NCBI RefSeq assembly: GCF_041296385.1
Contig: NC_091033.1
Span: forward strand, 11,488,001 to 11,552,000
Length of the DNA: 64,000 nucleotides
Source of the DNA: Aphelocoma coerulescens
Taxonomy: Eukaryota; Chordata; Aves; Passeriformes; Corvidae
Reading direction: 5' to 3'
Numbering within the stretch: position 1 is the first letter of the stretch; each line of letters opens with the position of its first letter. Under the pieces are notes generated by a model, which was not told the origin of the DNA, ran no database searches, and saw nothing but the letters and a program-made list of their open reading frames with translations. This document shows, piece after piece, positions 1 to 14,400 of the stretch. Both the position numbers and the translations under genes were made by a program.

Positions 1-2767
1 TTCTTGTGTTGAGCTCCATCTCCCCAGCCTGGCTGTGTTCCACAGAACCATCCCTTCTGCAGAACCAACTCTGGACCAGGGATGCAAGGGGTTTGCCTCA
101 CTAGTGCCTTGTTTTTAGGGCATTTGCCACATTCTGGGGGGCAGCTGCCCTGGCACAGAATGGAGAGCAGCTGGGATCTGCATTGCACAAGGCCCTGCAT
201 GCAGTTATAAGGCTGCCTCCAAGCACTGTCCCCAAGGGAAGGGAACTGGGAGAGGCAGCCAGGCACTGTAAGAAGGCTGGGGCAGAATGAAATTGCATGG
301 GAAGCGTGAAAGTGCAACACTCAAAAAGTCACAGATAGCAGACAATTCCACACTCTATTGTATTCCACCATCAGCTGTATCCAGCATTTATGTATTCCAT
401 CAGTTTTATCTTAAGGCTGAAGTTACACTGTGCAGTGCAGGGGGGCGTGGACCTGCCTGTCCTGCTGGGTTCTGTGGGAGAGGAGATACCACACAATCCA
501 TGTAAAACCTACCTTTGTACCTTCCCTGAGATTCCCTGGCTACTTCCCACATTTCTGTGTATGGAGGGGAGGGAAAGATGCTCCACCAGCATCCTTTGGG
601 GTCACTCCCCGGCAGTGACAATGCTGAATGAGGTGCCTGTGGGTGGAGCAGGCAAGGACCTGCACTGACATAAAAGGCACAAACCTAAAATCCTCCTTTG
701 GTCAATAATGCAAAGCAGAACATGACTGGCATTTTTTCCCCAAGAAACACATTCAGGAACCTGTGCCTAAGCTGCACAGGCTGTTAGCCAAGGCTCTGTA
801 TCTACACATGACAAATTATGAATTCATCCATTGTTTGAAAGTTTTGAATTCACTGTTGGTGGTAAACTTTTTACTAGAACACACAGATGGTCCTGCCTGA
901 TCTTGTTAATGAAAAACTCTCACACAGCTACAAAAACAGACGTGATCATCTGTTTTTCAACATTCTGAAAAAAATCTACAGAGGTGTAAGGTGCTATACA
1001 AATGAGAATAATTAGCTTGTGCCATCTGTGGACATTAAAAAAACCCAGTGTGTCTGTATTCCTGTGTTTTATAACGATAAGCATTATGTCTTCAGCAAAG
1101 TACATACTTAATAACTTTTCAATTTATTGTGACCTTCTGCTCCAATTTACTTAAGGAACTATAATACTAGCTGTGCCTTACACCTTTTTCACCTTATAAT
1201 TAGCAAGTAATAAAAAATGCTATTAAAAAGTAATAAGTCTGAAGCTCTCTGACAACTCACTGATTAATTCTTAAGATTTTGAAGTACGTTGGAACATACT
1301 TAGCTAAAGCATCAATTTTACTCAGTTTTCAGCCCTGCTAACGAGTGTTGGTGCATGATGGAGTCTCACAGCTCACTCACACCTGATGGCAGCAGGAATA
1401 GTACCCCTCAGTGTTACATGGCTTGATGACAGGGTCACACTTCCCAGGTCTTTCTAATCCGAATTTAGCAGTGAGCTGAGCTTTGTCCTTGCACATGCAG
1501 TGCTGCTTGTCTGGGCTCTCTGGCACCACGGGCACAGCACTGCAGCAGCCTGGGAATGGATGCCCTTAGCATCCAACGAGGAACAGCCAATACAGATGAG
1601 TGCCTTAGAGGGAAAACAGGAAAAATGATCAGCATCCAGGACTGGATTTCACCTGATTTTGTATAACATCCCCTGGAGGGATTTAAACATGCTGAGGGTG
1701 CAGAACTTCTATCCCTCAGCTTCCATAAAAATGAGAAGTGACTAGGCAGGCTGGACTTGCAGGCTGTCCTCACTTGTTTTCACAGCACTCCCACGGCACG
1801 GGGAGAGATTGTCATTATTGCTGCAAAAGGGTCATTTGCACACAGAATGAAGAGCAGGTTAAACAGCACTGCACAAGCTGTCCCCAGGCTGGAGCCTGGC
1901 TAAGGAAGAGGAAACCCAGCCAGGAGGGCTGAGTGGAGTCCACATTACACAGATATTTGCTGGACACCAGGACCAGATATGCTCGGAGAAGCTGCTCCCC
2001 CAAGTTCATTCTCTTCTCTCCCACAACAGGCACTGGTGTGAAATATCCTCCACGTGCCACTCTCTCTGAGGCATGCACTCTCCTATCAATGGGTTTCATT
2101 TCATATTAAGTGAAAGCAAAAAATGTTCAATGGGCAGCTGCTGATTCCATGGAGGGCTGAGAGCTGGCACGCTGTTGCCTCAGAGCCAAGCAGAGTTTGC
2201 ACTGCTGCCACTGCCATTCCTAGTGCCCTTCCACTCATGGACTTGTCTTACATTATTCCCACAGATAAAAAGGCAGCCAGCTTTCAGCCTCCAAGCTGCT
2301 AGGGAAACCTAGTACTTTTCTCAACAGCATTTTGTACACAGAGCTCCAAAACACCCCTGAGCAGTGGGTCAACAAATGCCACGTTTTGTTATTATTTAAT
2401 GGTTTATCATTACTTTGTTAGATGCTGGTAACAGACCTCAAGGTACAATGCAAGATCCAGGATGTGCCCCAAACAGCCTGACACCTAGAGAAGATTAAAA
2501 TACGAAATACATCCTGTGCTCACCTTGTAATCCTAGCATGGACACCTGTAGCTGCAAATATACAGATGCACAGCCCTTGCTCTCTTATCTGTTTTGTGTT
2601 TTAATACCTGCAAACCCCCTCTCACTACTCATACGTGGCTTGAAACCAGGACAGGTAAGTGAGGGAAGAGACAGCAGCAATTTCAAACATTTTCAATTGA
2701 GAAGTCTCCATTCCCAACAAAATTTTGTGGTGTAACTCATTTAACAAAACACCCTGCACTTTCTAGG
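1..2767. other. Unique non-coding DNA, no gene seen
   Basis: I see no exon, RNA gene or young repeat here. The first 700 bases are somewhat GC-richer; the rest is AT-leaning. Open frames are all about 100 codons or shorter, have no familiar domain and overlap on both strands, as chance frames do. A short stretch near 980-1015 resembles the tail shared by L2/L3-type amniote repeats (a GTGCTATA core followed by AATAATT), but it is too short to name. Confidence 0.6.
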
Positions 2768-2781
2768 TTTTTTTTTTTTTT
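2768..2781. repeat. Poly-T tract
   Basis: A run of 14 T. I see no retrocopy or SINE body beside it on either strand, so it is most simply a homopolymer microsatellite. Confidence 0.8.
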
Positions 2782-3660
2782 AATTTGTACTTTCTGATTT
2801 GAGCTACTGCAATACTGACTCACCTACTGTCTTTAAAACACTCATAGATTTACCTAGTACAGATGGTTCAGATTAAAAGTGTGACTAGACCATCTTATAA
2901 CACCAACTCTTTCTTACTCACTTTTTAACTTTCCTAGGGGCATGGGTGAGTTAGTCAGTCTTTGCTCTCAGTCCAAGGACTTGATGTTTCATCTTTTAAA
3001 CCTTTTCTTCAACTGACCCATTTCCATTTGTATTTCTGAAATACCTCCAATTTTCCCTCCTCTGATGACATTTATTTATACAGCAATTATCTGCTGAAGG
3101 TTGGAGAGTACCTGCCTTTACTTCTGCTGTTGTACTCATTTAAGCTGCAGCATCTCCTAATTAATTTATTTAAAAATGTTTTTTCTAGGCTCCTATTGGA
3201 TAGAAAGCAGCATAACTCTACTCTGAGATGACTTGGAAGAGCCTGCATGCATTGCCATCTCCTAAGTGCACTCTGAAGTCAAATCAATTCACAAAGTCAT
3301 GTTCACAAAACGGGAAATGATAAGAAAAGAATGAGTTCTGTTCTACAAATTACCAGCAATTCAGTGTGGTGCTTTAATGTCATTCCTATTCTTCGTGGAT
3401 GTCACCGAATGCACCAGGCAAGCAAAATGCTCATATGAAATTAAGACACTAAAATAAATGTTTGCTCCTATGTTGTAAAGAACCTCATAAACGTCAGAGG
3501 TTTTTATTTCATGCACACCACAGCTTGTAGAGACACAGGAAACATTTGGTTCTAATGGGAAACTGATGTTCCTTTCAGTACCGTGGCGCCCATTAGTACC
3601 TGTCTGAGCGATGTTCTGCTGCCAGTCTGAGCAGCCCCACACACCAGCTGACCAGGACAG
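2782..3660. other. Unique non-coding DNA, no gene seen
   Basis: AT-rich unique sequence with several TTTA-type runs. There is no recognisable repeat, RNA gene or protein-like frame. Confidence 0.6.
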
Positions 3661-3679
3661 CACACACACACACCCCCCC
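3661..3679. repeat. Short CA repeat followed by a C run
   Basis: Six CA units run directly into seven C. It is too short to be highly variable but is a normal dinucleotide microsatellite. Confidence 0.75.
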
Positions 3680-6600
3680 TTCAGTTCTGCGTTGTTTCAA
3701 CTGCCAAGGGAAGAGAAATTCACTTACTTCTCAAAAACACTGTGTGTAAAGTCTTGTGTCCCTTCATGCTGTTACTCCATCAGTCAGACAAACCCCTACT
3801 CACTGTATTCCCACACACAGCCCTGAGTCCCCCAACTTCCTTCCCTCGCCTCCACATCCTTCATTTCATTCCTGTCTACTTGACAGAAGTGTAACTTGGA
3901 ATGTACAGACAGCTGGGAGGTGAGGAGAGATAGGAAACACATTTGGGGTACTGCAAGTAGAAGAGAAAAGGAGGCTGAGGCCAGTGATTCATTATTCCTT
4001 CACTGCTCCACTCGTTCCTGAAATTTTGGGGTGTACCAATTGTACTTAGACGAGCTTGGCTGAGTGCAACTACCCTGTACTGTGATTTAAGCTGGATACT
4101 GCCAGCACAACAAGGATATATCACATTTTTTCAGTATCTCCTGGTACCAGCAATGCTGTAAAAGCCCAGTGCAAACACACCGGGCCAGACTGCCAAGAGA
4201 GACCAGCATCTCAGCAGCTCCTGCTGAAACATGGGTTAAAAACCCCTAAGGGCATGGTATCAGAGGTGCTCCATTCCCATTACAACACACACAGACACAG
4301 TCATCCCCCAGTGACTCAAACCTTGCAGTAGACCGGGTAACTTCATCAGGTGATTCAAAGGCGCTTCCACCCTTAAAAATCTGGTTTCAGCTATGAGACG
4401 GCTACAACGGAGCAGCCGACCCCAGGGACCTTTGGAAATGGAGGTTGATCCCTTCTCACTATCCAGGAATTATCCTGGGGAGAAAAGGGGGGAGGAAGTG
4501 TTCTGGCAGGAGTTCAGCTTGCTCAGAGGCAGACTCCCCTTTGGAAGAGGGAAAGACATGCTCAAGTGGGCTGCTTTTCAGGCTTGGAAATGCTAACAAA
4601 ATTTTTCTGTTTGATTTTTGCCTTTACATCAGTCAAATCAAAATGAAGGGATTTCCATGTGTGATACTGAACACACACTTTTGCATTAGGGATTTGTGTT
4701 TTGTAAATTATACCCTTTAGCCATATCACTAGTCATTAACCTAATTTAAATTTCAATAAGGAGATTCTCCGTTTTTGTCATTAAAATTAACTAGCTCCTC
4801 ATGCGCAGATACAATCAGGAGGGTGAGGTGAGAGGATATCACCAAGTAAGTCTGATTAAACCCCCTTTTTATTCTGCAGCTCCCTGTACTCCCCTGCAGT
4901 GATACAAAAGCATCTCCCAAGCGACTTCCCCGGGCTGACGGATAAGGTGTCAGAGTATCCCTTTGCAGTGTCTCAAAGGCCACTCAGTGCCTGCTGTTCC
5001 TGCTAAGTGCAGGCTGGCATGCGCTGCCGAGGTTTGTACAGACACTCACAAGTGCCTTTCTACACCGGGATCAAATGCAGGAGGTCATCCCAGGAGTTAC
5101 CGGTGCCAGCAGCAAAGGCGGTCTCCGGGAACTGCCCTGGTGGCTCACTGTGCCAGCCTGTCGGGAATCTGTGGTCTGAAGTTCTGTCATGCTCAGAAAT
5201 TTGCCATCAGAGCAAATTGTGCAGTGACCCCCTTGACCGCTCGCAGCTCCCCGGGGGCCGGGGATGCAGCTGGAGCCAGGTAAAGGAGTGGGGGAAAAAC
5301 TTTATCTGCCCGGAGCCAACGGGATAGACCTTTGTGAAAAATCAGTAAAGAGATGCTGCCAGATCCAGAAACATGTGAAACAAGAAAATACACGTGTGGG
5401 AGGCAGAGTTGGGATGGGAGAGGTGTCCTTGGGGCTTCAGGATGCCCAGCTGAAGCACAGATCCCTCCAGCTCCCGGCACCAGAACACGGAATGTGCTGC
5501 ATCTTGGGAAGAACTGAGCATAACAAACCAGGACAGAGAGAGGTCAAGTTCCCCCATCCACCTGTATCCTGCAGCAGAAGCCAGAGGAATTTCCAGGCTT
5601 ATTTGCCTCAGAGCATATTTTTTTCCTTTTGCAATTCCTCCTTCCAGAAGTAGCTCTGGAGCACAGCGTCAGCAGCACCAGCCAGCAGTGACTGATAAAC
5701 TGATTGTTGAGAGCAAATACAAAGATAAGAGTTTTTCCAGAAAAAAAATTTCCTCTGAACTAGGGGACATGCCAGAAGTGAAGTGACTCAGATTTTATAG
5801 GTCCTGATGATGCAGTAGAAAATTAACAAGATTGTGTATTTCACAGAAAACAGGTAATAGAGGAGGCTGAAAAGAAATGTTATTTTAATTGGATTTTTTT
5901 GTTCTTTTGTTATCTTCATCACCTCAACAATGCCTGCAGTACTTAAAATCTTCTGGGACTTAAGAAAGCTCCATTTCTTTGATTCCATTCTCATTTGAAA
6001 CTTATATGAGCAATATTATTTGTATGTAAGAAAAACCATATGTACAACAGCATGCAAAGAACACCCTACACTAACTGGTATAGGGTAAACCCACACCACA
6101 CAACCAGCAACAGATGCAACACAAGAATTCTAAATTCCAATCAAATGAATCTGAAGATTAATTGCAAAATCCATCAAAGTACTGTGGGGAAAAGTAGTAA
6201 ACTCTACATAAACATTCAGGGACTTTTGCAAATTCCTGTAGCCTATAATTAGATTTACTGAAAGCCATCAAATCCGAGGCTCCAGTGCAAATATAGACAG
6301 TTTCTGTTGTTTTAAGATGCGTACACAGATACATGAAATGTGCCTAATTACCCACAGTTGTTTTGTTTCCCTGTTTAATTTCAGCAGCACAAATCCACTC
6401 AGCGCTAGAGTTTTGCGTACATTGGAATAAATAACTGCAAAATCTGAATGTCTACAAAGTTAAAAAGACAAAAATGGAAAATAGTCATAAGCACCTGATG
6501 AAGCTGTTTTGCTGGCCAACTCAAGGCAAGGATTGTGGTGTCTACACCTCTCATATAATCTATATCCAGATTCATTAAATTCTCATCTTTGCTTTTCTCA

Positions 6601-8422
6601 TCACAGAGAAAAACAAACAAAAGCCCTTAATCCTGCAATTTCACCCAGATGAAGAGCTTGCACAGAGCCCTTCCAGGTACTCAGGCTCTGCACCTGCAGC
6701 AGGGTCTCTCAAGTCTGCAGAACCAATCCAGGTCATTTCCAGCCACAGGATCTTTGGGAAGTATCACCAGTTTCCCACAAATCCCCAACCCTCTTTTCTG
6801 AGGGAGAGTTCTAAAGGAGATTTTGGAAAGCAAATTCACCTTCCCATATGCACCCATGTTGCACAAACAGGTTGCCTGAGTGATGAGGAGACAGCAGGGA
6901 TGCTGCAGTGCAGATCACACCCTGTGCTCCACTCTGTGCTTCCCTATCAAAGAGGAATTCAGCTCGTCAGCATCTGCAAAACAGATGCTGAATCTACACC
7001 CAGAGCTACAACAGTGCAAGACTTGCTGCATCTCATATGCAGCTCATGTCTGCATCCATGTGTTGGAATAAATGCATTAGTACCTCTAATTAATGCACAA
7101 TTATGCATCATTTTAAGACTAAAGTCACAGGATGTTTAAATACACATGGACACTACAGACAATTTAGGAACAAAATTACGGATGACATTCTTCACCCTTA
7201 GCTGCTCTATGCAAAATATTTCCCAAATTTGAAGAAAGAGGACACTAATCTGTTTGGTAGCTGAAGTAATTTTAGAATTAAGCAGAACACTTTTTATTAT
7301 TGTTGGTACTTGCATGTTTAATTTTAGAAGAGTAAATCATGCAATTGAAGCTTTGACATTAGAAGTGATTATGCTCAAATGCAGCTCTCCATGCTATGAT
7401 AAAATATGGAGAGATGATTTCAGAGTTCAGTATTTAAATAAAAAACCCCATGAATTTTAGAAACACAGAATACTGTATAACAAAGAGATACTGGGGCCAT
7501 ATAATGTAGGCTGAGATGCTCTCAAGCCCCAGAGCAACACAGGACTGAAAAACTACAAATTACTTTGAGCCATTACAGCCATAATAAACTTCTTCCACAC
7601 AAAACCTGTCTTCCAAAGAAAGATGACTAAATCTCCCCTCTATTGCCAAACAGGTCTGACAAACAGACAATTTCTGCTCCTTTCTTTTGCTCATCTTTTC
7701 CCCTTATTTAAAAGAATCAGCACTGCTGATTTGAAGTAAACTGATAGCTCCACAAGATAATTTTTTATAAAACATTCATAATTTCATATTGCATTAATAG
7801 GCTTAACATAATCTCTTAGACTTTGTTGGAAATTAGACCCTAAGGGAATTAGAAGCCTAACTCACCTTGACTTTCCATTGTATTTTGAGTCTAATTGGCT
7901 TAGCATCTTTTGAAAATTCTAGTTTTAATTATTGGTTACATTAGTTCTTGAAGTTACAGCCGAGTAAGGAAAGTGAATGAAAAGCTGCTTATCCCACTTT
8001 CTAGGCAGGGTAACAACCTTGCAAGCACATCATCTGATCCTCTTTTGGAGCAGCACTCCAGTTTCTCCAGGTTGCCAGATGCTTGGAGCCATGACCAGAA
8101 TGAAGCTAATCCAGTGCTGCTGCGGAGATGCCTTAAGTTTACCAGATTCCCATTTCCCCTACTGCCTACAAACTTCCCTAGGCAGGTGTGACTTCAGATT
8201 TGCCACCACCACGCCCCTCCTGCCACACAAAAAAGACTGGCATTTATTTATCACTGTTACAGGACACCAGGATCAGGCTGTAATTCACTTTTATCCAATA
8301 TTGATTTTTCTACTCCTTCACCTGACCACAGTTTCGAAAAGAATCAAAATGAGACTGGATCCCAGAGTAAGGTGCAGGCACGTCATAAAAGGTTTTTAAG
8401 AAACATTATGGGGTTGCCTCTG
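3680..8422. other. Unique non-coding DNA with a small CpG cluster
   Basis: No supported gene. The part near 5,010-5,300 is GC-richer and has a CpG cluster at 5,237-5,264. A GTAAAG directly after 5,279 looks like a splice donor, but the open frame before it spells no known protein and there is no convincing acceptor upstream. The rest, notably 5,700-8,000, is AT-rich and featureless. Confidence 0.55.
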
Positions 8423-8441
8423 TTTTTTTTTTTTTTTTTTT
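8423..8441. repeat. Poly-T tract (19 T)
   Basis: A run of 19 T. If it were the tail of a minus-strand retrocopy, the body should lie to the right; the sequence there matches nothing I recognise and has no reverse-strand poly-A signal at the right distance. I treat it as a homopolymer. Confidence 0.8.
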
Positions 8442-11400
8442 CAGAAGCAGAAAGCTCTAGGTTAAACCATTTCCAAACAGATGGGATGTAGGCTGAAAGT
8501 TGGGAAGGTTTTATCACAGGTAAGAAGTGGATATAGAATGCTAATGTGGCTTACACCTGATTTGTTAAACTAAACATTAAGCTAGGGATCAGGTTGCAAA
8601 AATTGGTATGGGGATAAAACATTTTCCTGCTTTATCTGCCCAGTGAGAGCCAGGCTGGATCAGCAGGGGCTGAAAGCTGGAGCTGGGCGAGTCCCCTTTG
8701 ATGGTGGCTGCCAATGTGGAATTACAGCTGGCTCCGACGGGCGGGCAGCCAGGCTCGGCTGGAGCTAACTGGCAACTTTGCAGGCAGTTTCATTTGCTCA
8801 TAACATGCTAAGCAGAGAAATAATTTGAATCAACCATACATAAATGAGATGGGTTTTAAGCAAAAAAGAGGAATAAAAAGAAGAATTCACTCAAAGGTGC
8901 CTGTGCCTTTGGGTTATTACAGCAAATAGCCAGGGCACATATCCATAAATGCAGCTGGAATCTAATTTCAGTCTTGTTTTAAATAATAGCACATTCACAG
9001 ATTTCACTGGCATTTCTCCCAATTTACATCCCAGTAAATTGTACCACCTCCATTCCCTGCCTCCCTCCAGGAGCAGAGTTACTACAGGTCTGGGGCTCCT
9101 AAAATCCCTGCAGAGGCTGCACTTCTTGGGTCAGTCCTGGCTCCACACCTGGGAAAATGGATGCTTGCCTAAAGCACAGGCTGTGATCCATATGATCCAT
9201 ATGTACCACGGCCCCAGGGCAGAGCTGCTTTCACAGAAGGGAGGAGAGGAAAGAACACATTTGTCCCTAAAGCTGGCAATTTAAAGCAGTCTCTCTGTTG
9301 ATAGATGGTCTATCATTTTGTACAAGCAGTGCTACAAGACCAAGGAGAAATGCATGTGGGGAAGGTCTGTGTCAGAAACCATCTCTGTGTATAGATTATT
9401 GCTATTATTATTAGCCTCTGAATTAGATTTCATCTTGCAGAGATGCCACCTTAATAAATCTGAAGATTGTTTTAAAATGTAAACAGTTGGGTGGAATGTG
9501 TGAGCCCAGAAGAAAAGCAGAATGAATCTTCAAGCTGTAATGAAAGCAAGTTAACTTCCTGCCTCTTTCCAGCCTTATCACTATCCATGGCACAACTGTT
9601 AGTGTGGGGGGCCAGATTTGTTGCCATTACAATATGTATCAGTGGAGGAGGACATCAGGTTTTGAATGCTCTATACATTTTCTGAATCTGAGCTTCTCCA
9701 CATTCTCTTATTCCTCTCATTCCTTTGGCTGGGCCACGTGCTCCTCTGCTGGGAGCCTGAGTAACCTTTCTGGAAGTGTGGAACAGTCAGTCAGTTAACA
9801 GGGGAAATACTGAGCGGGCCAAAACGTGTCCCAGATGACCACATTACACATTAAAATCCAAATACCTCACTCTTATGTATTGCAGTGAGGACATGCAAAA
9901 TGTAGGTATAAATACAATAATTTTCCAGTATTCTGTGAAATGTAAAATCTTCTGGCCATACTTTCAGAATATGACATTTTAAATAGCAATCCTACTTCCA
10001 GAGGCATCTGATTTCCACACTCACTGAAATGAGGCTTTTCACATTTGCATTTCCTATTGGGAATTTTCCCACTGGGTGCTTCTGTCACCAACTTGCAGGT
10101 AACAAGGGAACATTACATATTTAACTTGTTCTGGATAAGGATTTGAAGAGTTAAAATGGAAGACTTGACTATCTGTGTCAGAGAACTGTCCTTAAACCCT
10201 GTGCCAGAAACAAACAATATCCTTTGTCCCACTCTCACACTGCACAGTGCTGGGTGAGGGGAACTGTTACCTGGGGGATGGTTTGAAGGTAGAGCAAAAG
10301 GTCAGTCCTGTCCTACTGAGCACAAAATTAAGAGAACAGACTGCAGATGGGCAAGGAGAGGGGTAAGGGAAGAGGCTTGAAAAAGAGGATATATTTTATC
10401 AGTATGTCTTTTTATCCCCTTAGTTCTTACAAAATGACAATATAAAAGTGCTTTTTTTTTTTCCATTCCTAAATTCCACATTTTTATGTTCTCTAGGCTT
10501 TCATTGCATATTTATGTACTGGTTTCCACGTCTGCCCAGTTACTTTGCCTCTAAACTTACAATAGTACAGATCTCCTGAGAGAATAAACTGCATTGATCC
10601 TAAAATATACAGTTATGAATATACTTTTTAGCAATATTGGCATCAGAGAACATCTGTTTACTTTGAGTTAATCAAGATTAATATTTTATCTTCTGTCTGG
10701 CTGAAACACCCACCTATGTGAAGCGACTTGCTTCAGCTGTAAGGATGAAATCTGCAAGCAACATAATATTAAGCACATACCAAATTTCTGACAGGGTTGT
10801 ATCAGGGTAATGGATGATGAAGACTGAGTGCTTTGCTTCATAGCCAATCCCATCCCAACATCCTGAAATAACTCGGAATCTATGAAAGGCACTCACAGCC
10901 ATACAGGGGATGCTTATACAGACAGACAGCGTGGCTTCATGGACACCTTCCAGTGATGTAAAGGAAAGTTGAGTCATATTTGGAACTTTTCTTCCAACTC
11001 TCTGTTTTAACAATAAATATGGCGCAAGGCAGCTGAGGGCAGACAGGGAACTCTCATGGCCTCACTGACCCATTTTCTCTCAAGCAGTCTCTGCCAGACT
11101 TATGGAGCCATTAATTCCTCCAGGCAGGTACCCATCATTAATATGGGCAGTCTGGAGGTACGATTTCAAAGCCTGAAATTCCTGCTCTTGGAAAACATGT
11201 CTGTTTTGATCTTTCTATGCAGCCAACCAGTAAAAATGTTGCACATATTTTCTGTACCTATCCAAAGAAATTTATCTTTCACACCCTACTTCATGCCATA
11301 TGTTGGAAGCTGAAAGAATGAAGGATTTAGCTGTCAGTCTCTGAAGGCAGTACAGGCCCTCTTCCAACTGCACACGGCGTCAGATCTCAAAGTATGACAT

Positions 11401-14400
11401 TTCACTTTAGCTTCTGTCAGCACTATCTGCAGTGTATCACTGGTGCACTGTTGAAAATATTCTTGATAGGCAGCTCATATGCGCTGGATAAAGTGCTCAT
11501 TAATCTTGCCTTTAAAGAACTGAGAAGTTGGGTGGTAAATCCTTAAGAGAACGCGCCCGGCTCCCGCATGGAGTGGATGTTCTCGCTGTATTTCCCAGCC
11601 AGCAAAGGGAGCCTTCAAAAAGCCAATTCTGAAGCGGTTTCAGCTCTGTTTGTTTGCTTTAGGTACATTGTTTTTCCTCATGGAAAATCTCCTGCCTCCC
11701 AGTGGGTTTTGTGTTGCCGCCCCACTGGCACACGGGCCATGCTGCAGAGTGCCAGCCCCGCCGGCTACCAGCCAGGGAAAGGTTTTGCCCCCTCCCACAT
11801 CCCCCTGCAGTGGTGGCACCTGTGGCTGGTCACCAGCCTCAGGGTACAACCCTGTCTCACAACAAACAGAAATAATCCTCTCGCAGGCACAGTGGAGGTG
11901 CATTTTGAAAGAACACTTTTGAACCGCCTCAAGAAATGCATGCATGGGGTGATTTTACAACTTCTCTTCCCCCCATGCTTGAATATTTTGGTGTTTAACA
12001 GGAACTGTTCAGTCTGCAAGAACCTGGTTCTCTGACAAATATTTTAAAAATGCTTCCACAAAACAGGGACACTTCATGAAACATTTAATGAAAATATGGA
12101 TTTTTGCTTGTTTTTAATCCCTTCCCTATTAATAAAAGATTGGGTTTTTTAAAGATTCACTATTTATTTTTCTCCCTCTGCAACCTTATACAGCAGAAGC
12201 AGGCAGTAGGTGAGGCATTTGCCAACAGCAACAGGAAAACAATAAAATGAAACAGAATAATACCCTGCCCCCACCCAGCTTCCCTGAACAGAAAATGTAT
12301 GATATGAAATTTATTTTGACAAGGGACTATCAATCACTTCCTTCAATTTGTTATTACTGCTAAACTATTTTATGCTTATATTGGCGCTCATATAAGAGAG
12401 TCTGGCTTCCTAGTGCAACACACTAAATAGCTGAAAAGCTGCATTTCAAAATAAAGCCAAACCCATGTTTTGGATTAAATCTTCCAGTCTTCCAGCTTAA
12501 TTCTATCAGGAATAAAAAGCCAAAGAAGAAAATAAAATCTCAAAGAGACCAACCACTCTCTCTCAAGACAGACTTATCCTGTAAGCAATATGCATAATAA
12601 AAGAATTGAGTGTCACTTATTTTAGCATTATTCATCATTTTACTCTTCAAATACCCCCACTCTAGGTAGCTATGCTGGTTAAATCCTGGCATGCCCACTT
12701 ACCAATCACTACACTACACAGTCACATAAACCTGCAATGATCAGCCACAGCAGAGCCCGCTGAAGCCTCAAAATCTCTTAATTTCAAATCAGGCTGGAAG
12801 GAAAGTGGCTGCACCAACTCTGAGTCTACCTGAGGTCCCAAGGAGAGATGTGGAGAGATGTTCTGTGATTCATTCACAGAGAAGTATGAATGAATCAAAG
12901 AACTTACCCCGAAATGTTCCTCAGACTCCATTAGTGAAACAGCAGCATCCCACTCTCAGTAGTGCCCATACCTTTTTTTCCCATGATAAAGCAAGTTTTG
13001 GTCTACATTTGGCTTTTTGCACTTATTAACATGCAAAAATATCTCCGTCATGATTTCATATGAACGGAAAACCCTAAACCATGTACACTGTACCAGGGGA
13101 CCTCTCTCAGCACTAGCATTCAGCCACCACCTCTCACAGCCTGGTGTTAACTCCCCTCTGCCCATACCTTAACACATGTACCCTTCACAACCCATCTGCT
13201 TTGGAGAAATCTGGCCGAGGAGAAGCTCTGGCAGTGCCTGTGAGCTGTGCCCTACGGCACACACGGGATACTGGGAATAATCCATGGACAGCAGGCTCTC
13301 CAGCAAAACCGTCCTGTCCCCCTGTGCCAGCTGACTGACAGCTCAAGCCCTGTAGCTCTTCTGAGGCTCTACCAGGAAAAAAACCATCTCTAAGTTTTCA
13401 CTGAAAAATGTTCCACTTTCATTCCCTTCTTCCCTTCCTAATTTCCAGGTCCCAAGACCATCTGGCAAGAATAATCATTGGGCTACCACAGGTGTCTAAT
13501 GTGCACGAATAAAAGGGCATGCTAAAACCACACCTCCCTTGGGAATCCCACTGCAGGGAATCTGGTATTGAGCCACCAAGCCCCTGAGCCCTTTGCTCAC
13601 CATGAGCTTGAGAAAGAAGGGACACAAGTTCTGAAGGTGATCACCTGCTCAGCCAAACTCTTCAGGATGGAGCTTTGCCATACTTATCACCTAGCTGGGA
13701 TCACAGGGAAGGAAGCACAGCATTTCAGGAATATCAGCAGACAGGACCACATCAGTTTGAAAGAACACTTTAAGTGACAGAAAACATCTGCTAAATCCAT
13801 GTCTCATTATCACCCAATGACAATATTTTTGTATTCTGCCATGTGCAAGAGGCTCAGACCAGCCTGTGAGTGGTACATGGGAAGAAAAGAGTGAGACCTC
13901 ACAGTACAACTGCTCCTGATGTACCTCCTTACTAAGTTCACAGAATGTCTGGAACTGGAGTTTGGAACAATTGCCACTTAGCCCTAGAAAAAGTAGTAAC
14001 AAACTTGTATAAAAAGGCTTTTAAGCAAAATCTCTTGAAGCCTCAGACCTCTATAATAAATCTTCACAAACTCCATCTTACAAAGGTCAAACAACCAAGC
14101 AAGAATTTGACTGATGTATAAATTTAATGACAGATGCTCTTGTAGGCTCAGTGTGTTTGTGCCAGAACAATTGTTCTGGGCATCAAACTGGCATTTGCAC
14201 ACAGTGATCCCCTGGAATGATCACAGCCTATGGATGCACACTGTGCAGAGACTTCCAACTGCAAATTTGCACACACACCTTACAAAAAGGCAGAGCTTAA
14301 ATAAACGCCCTCAGCGCTTTTTTTGTGGTGTCTAGTTGTGTATCTACCTACATGGATGGTTAAATAGAGAGGACAGAGCACCAGAAGATGATTGAAGAGT

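Noticed and set aside
5007..5327. Possible exon ending at a GTAAAG donor-like site
   Set aside because: There is no credible acceptor upstream and the peptide is unfamiliar; the donor-like word alone is common.
7977..8399. 140-codon plus-strand open frame
   Set aside because: No domain and unremarkable composition; it ends shortly before a poly-T tract with no gene signals.
8423..8441. Poly-T as the tail of a minus-strand retrogene
   Set aside because: No gene-like body or poly-A signal on the right side, and no flanking duplication noticed.
11568..12035. 155-codon frame starting in a CpG-rich patch
   Set aside because: The start context is suggestive, but the product has no domain and frames are open on both strands.
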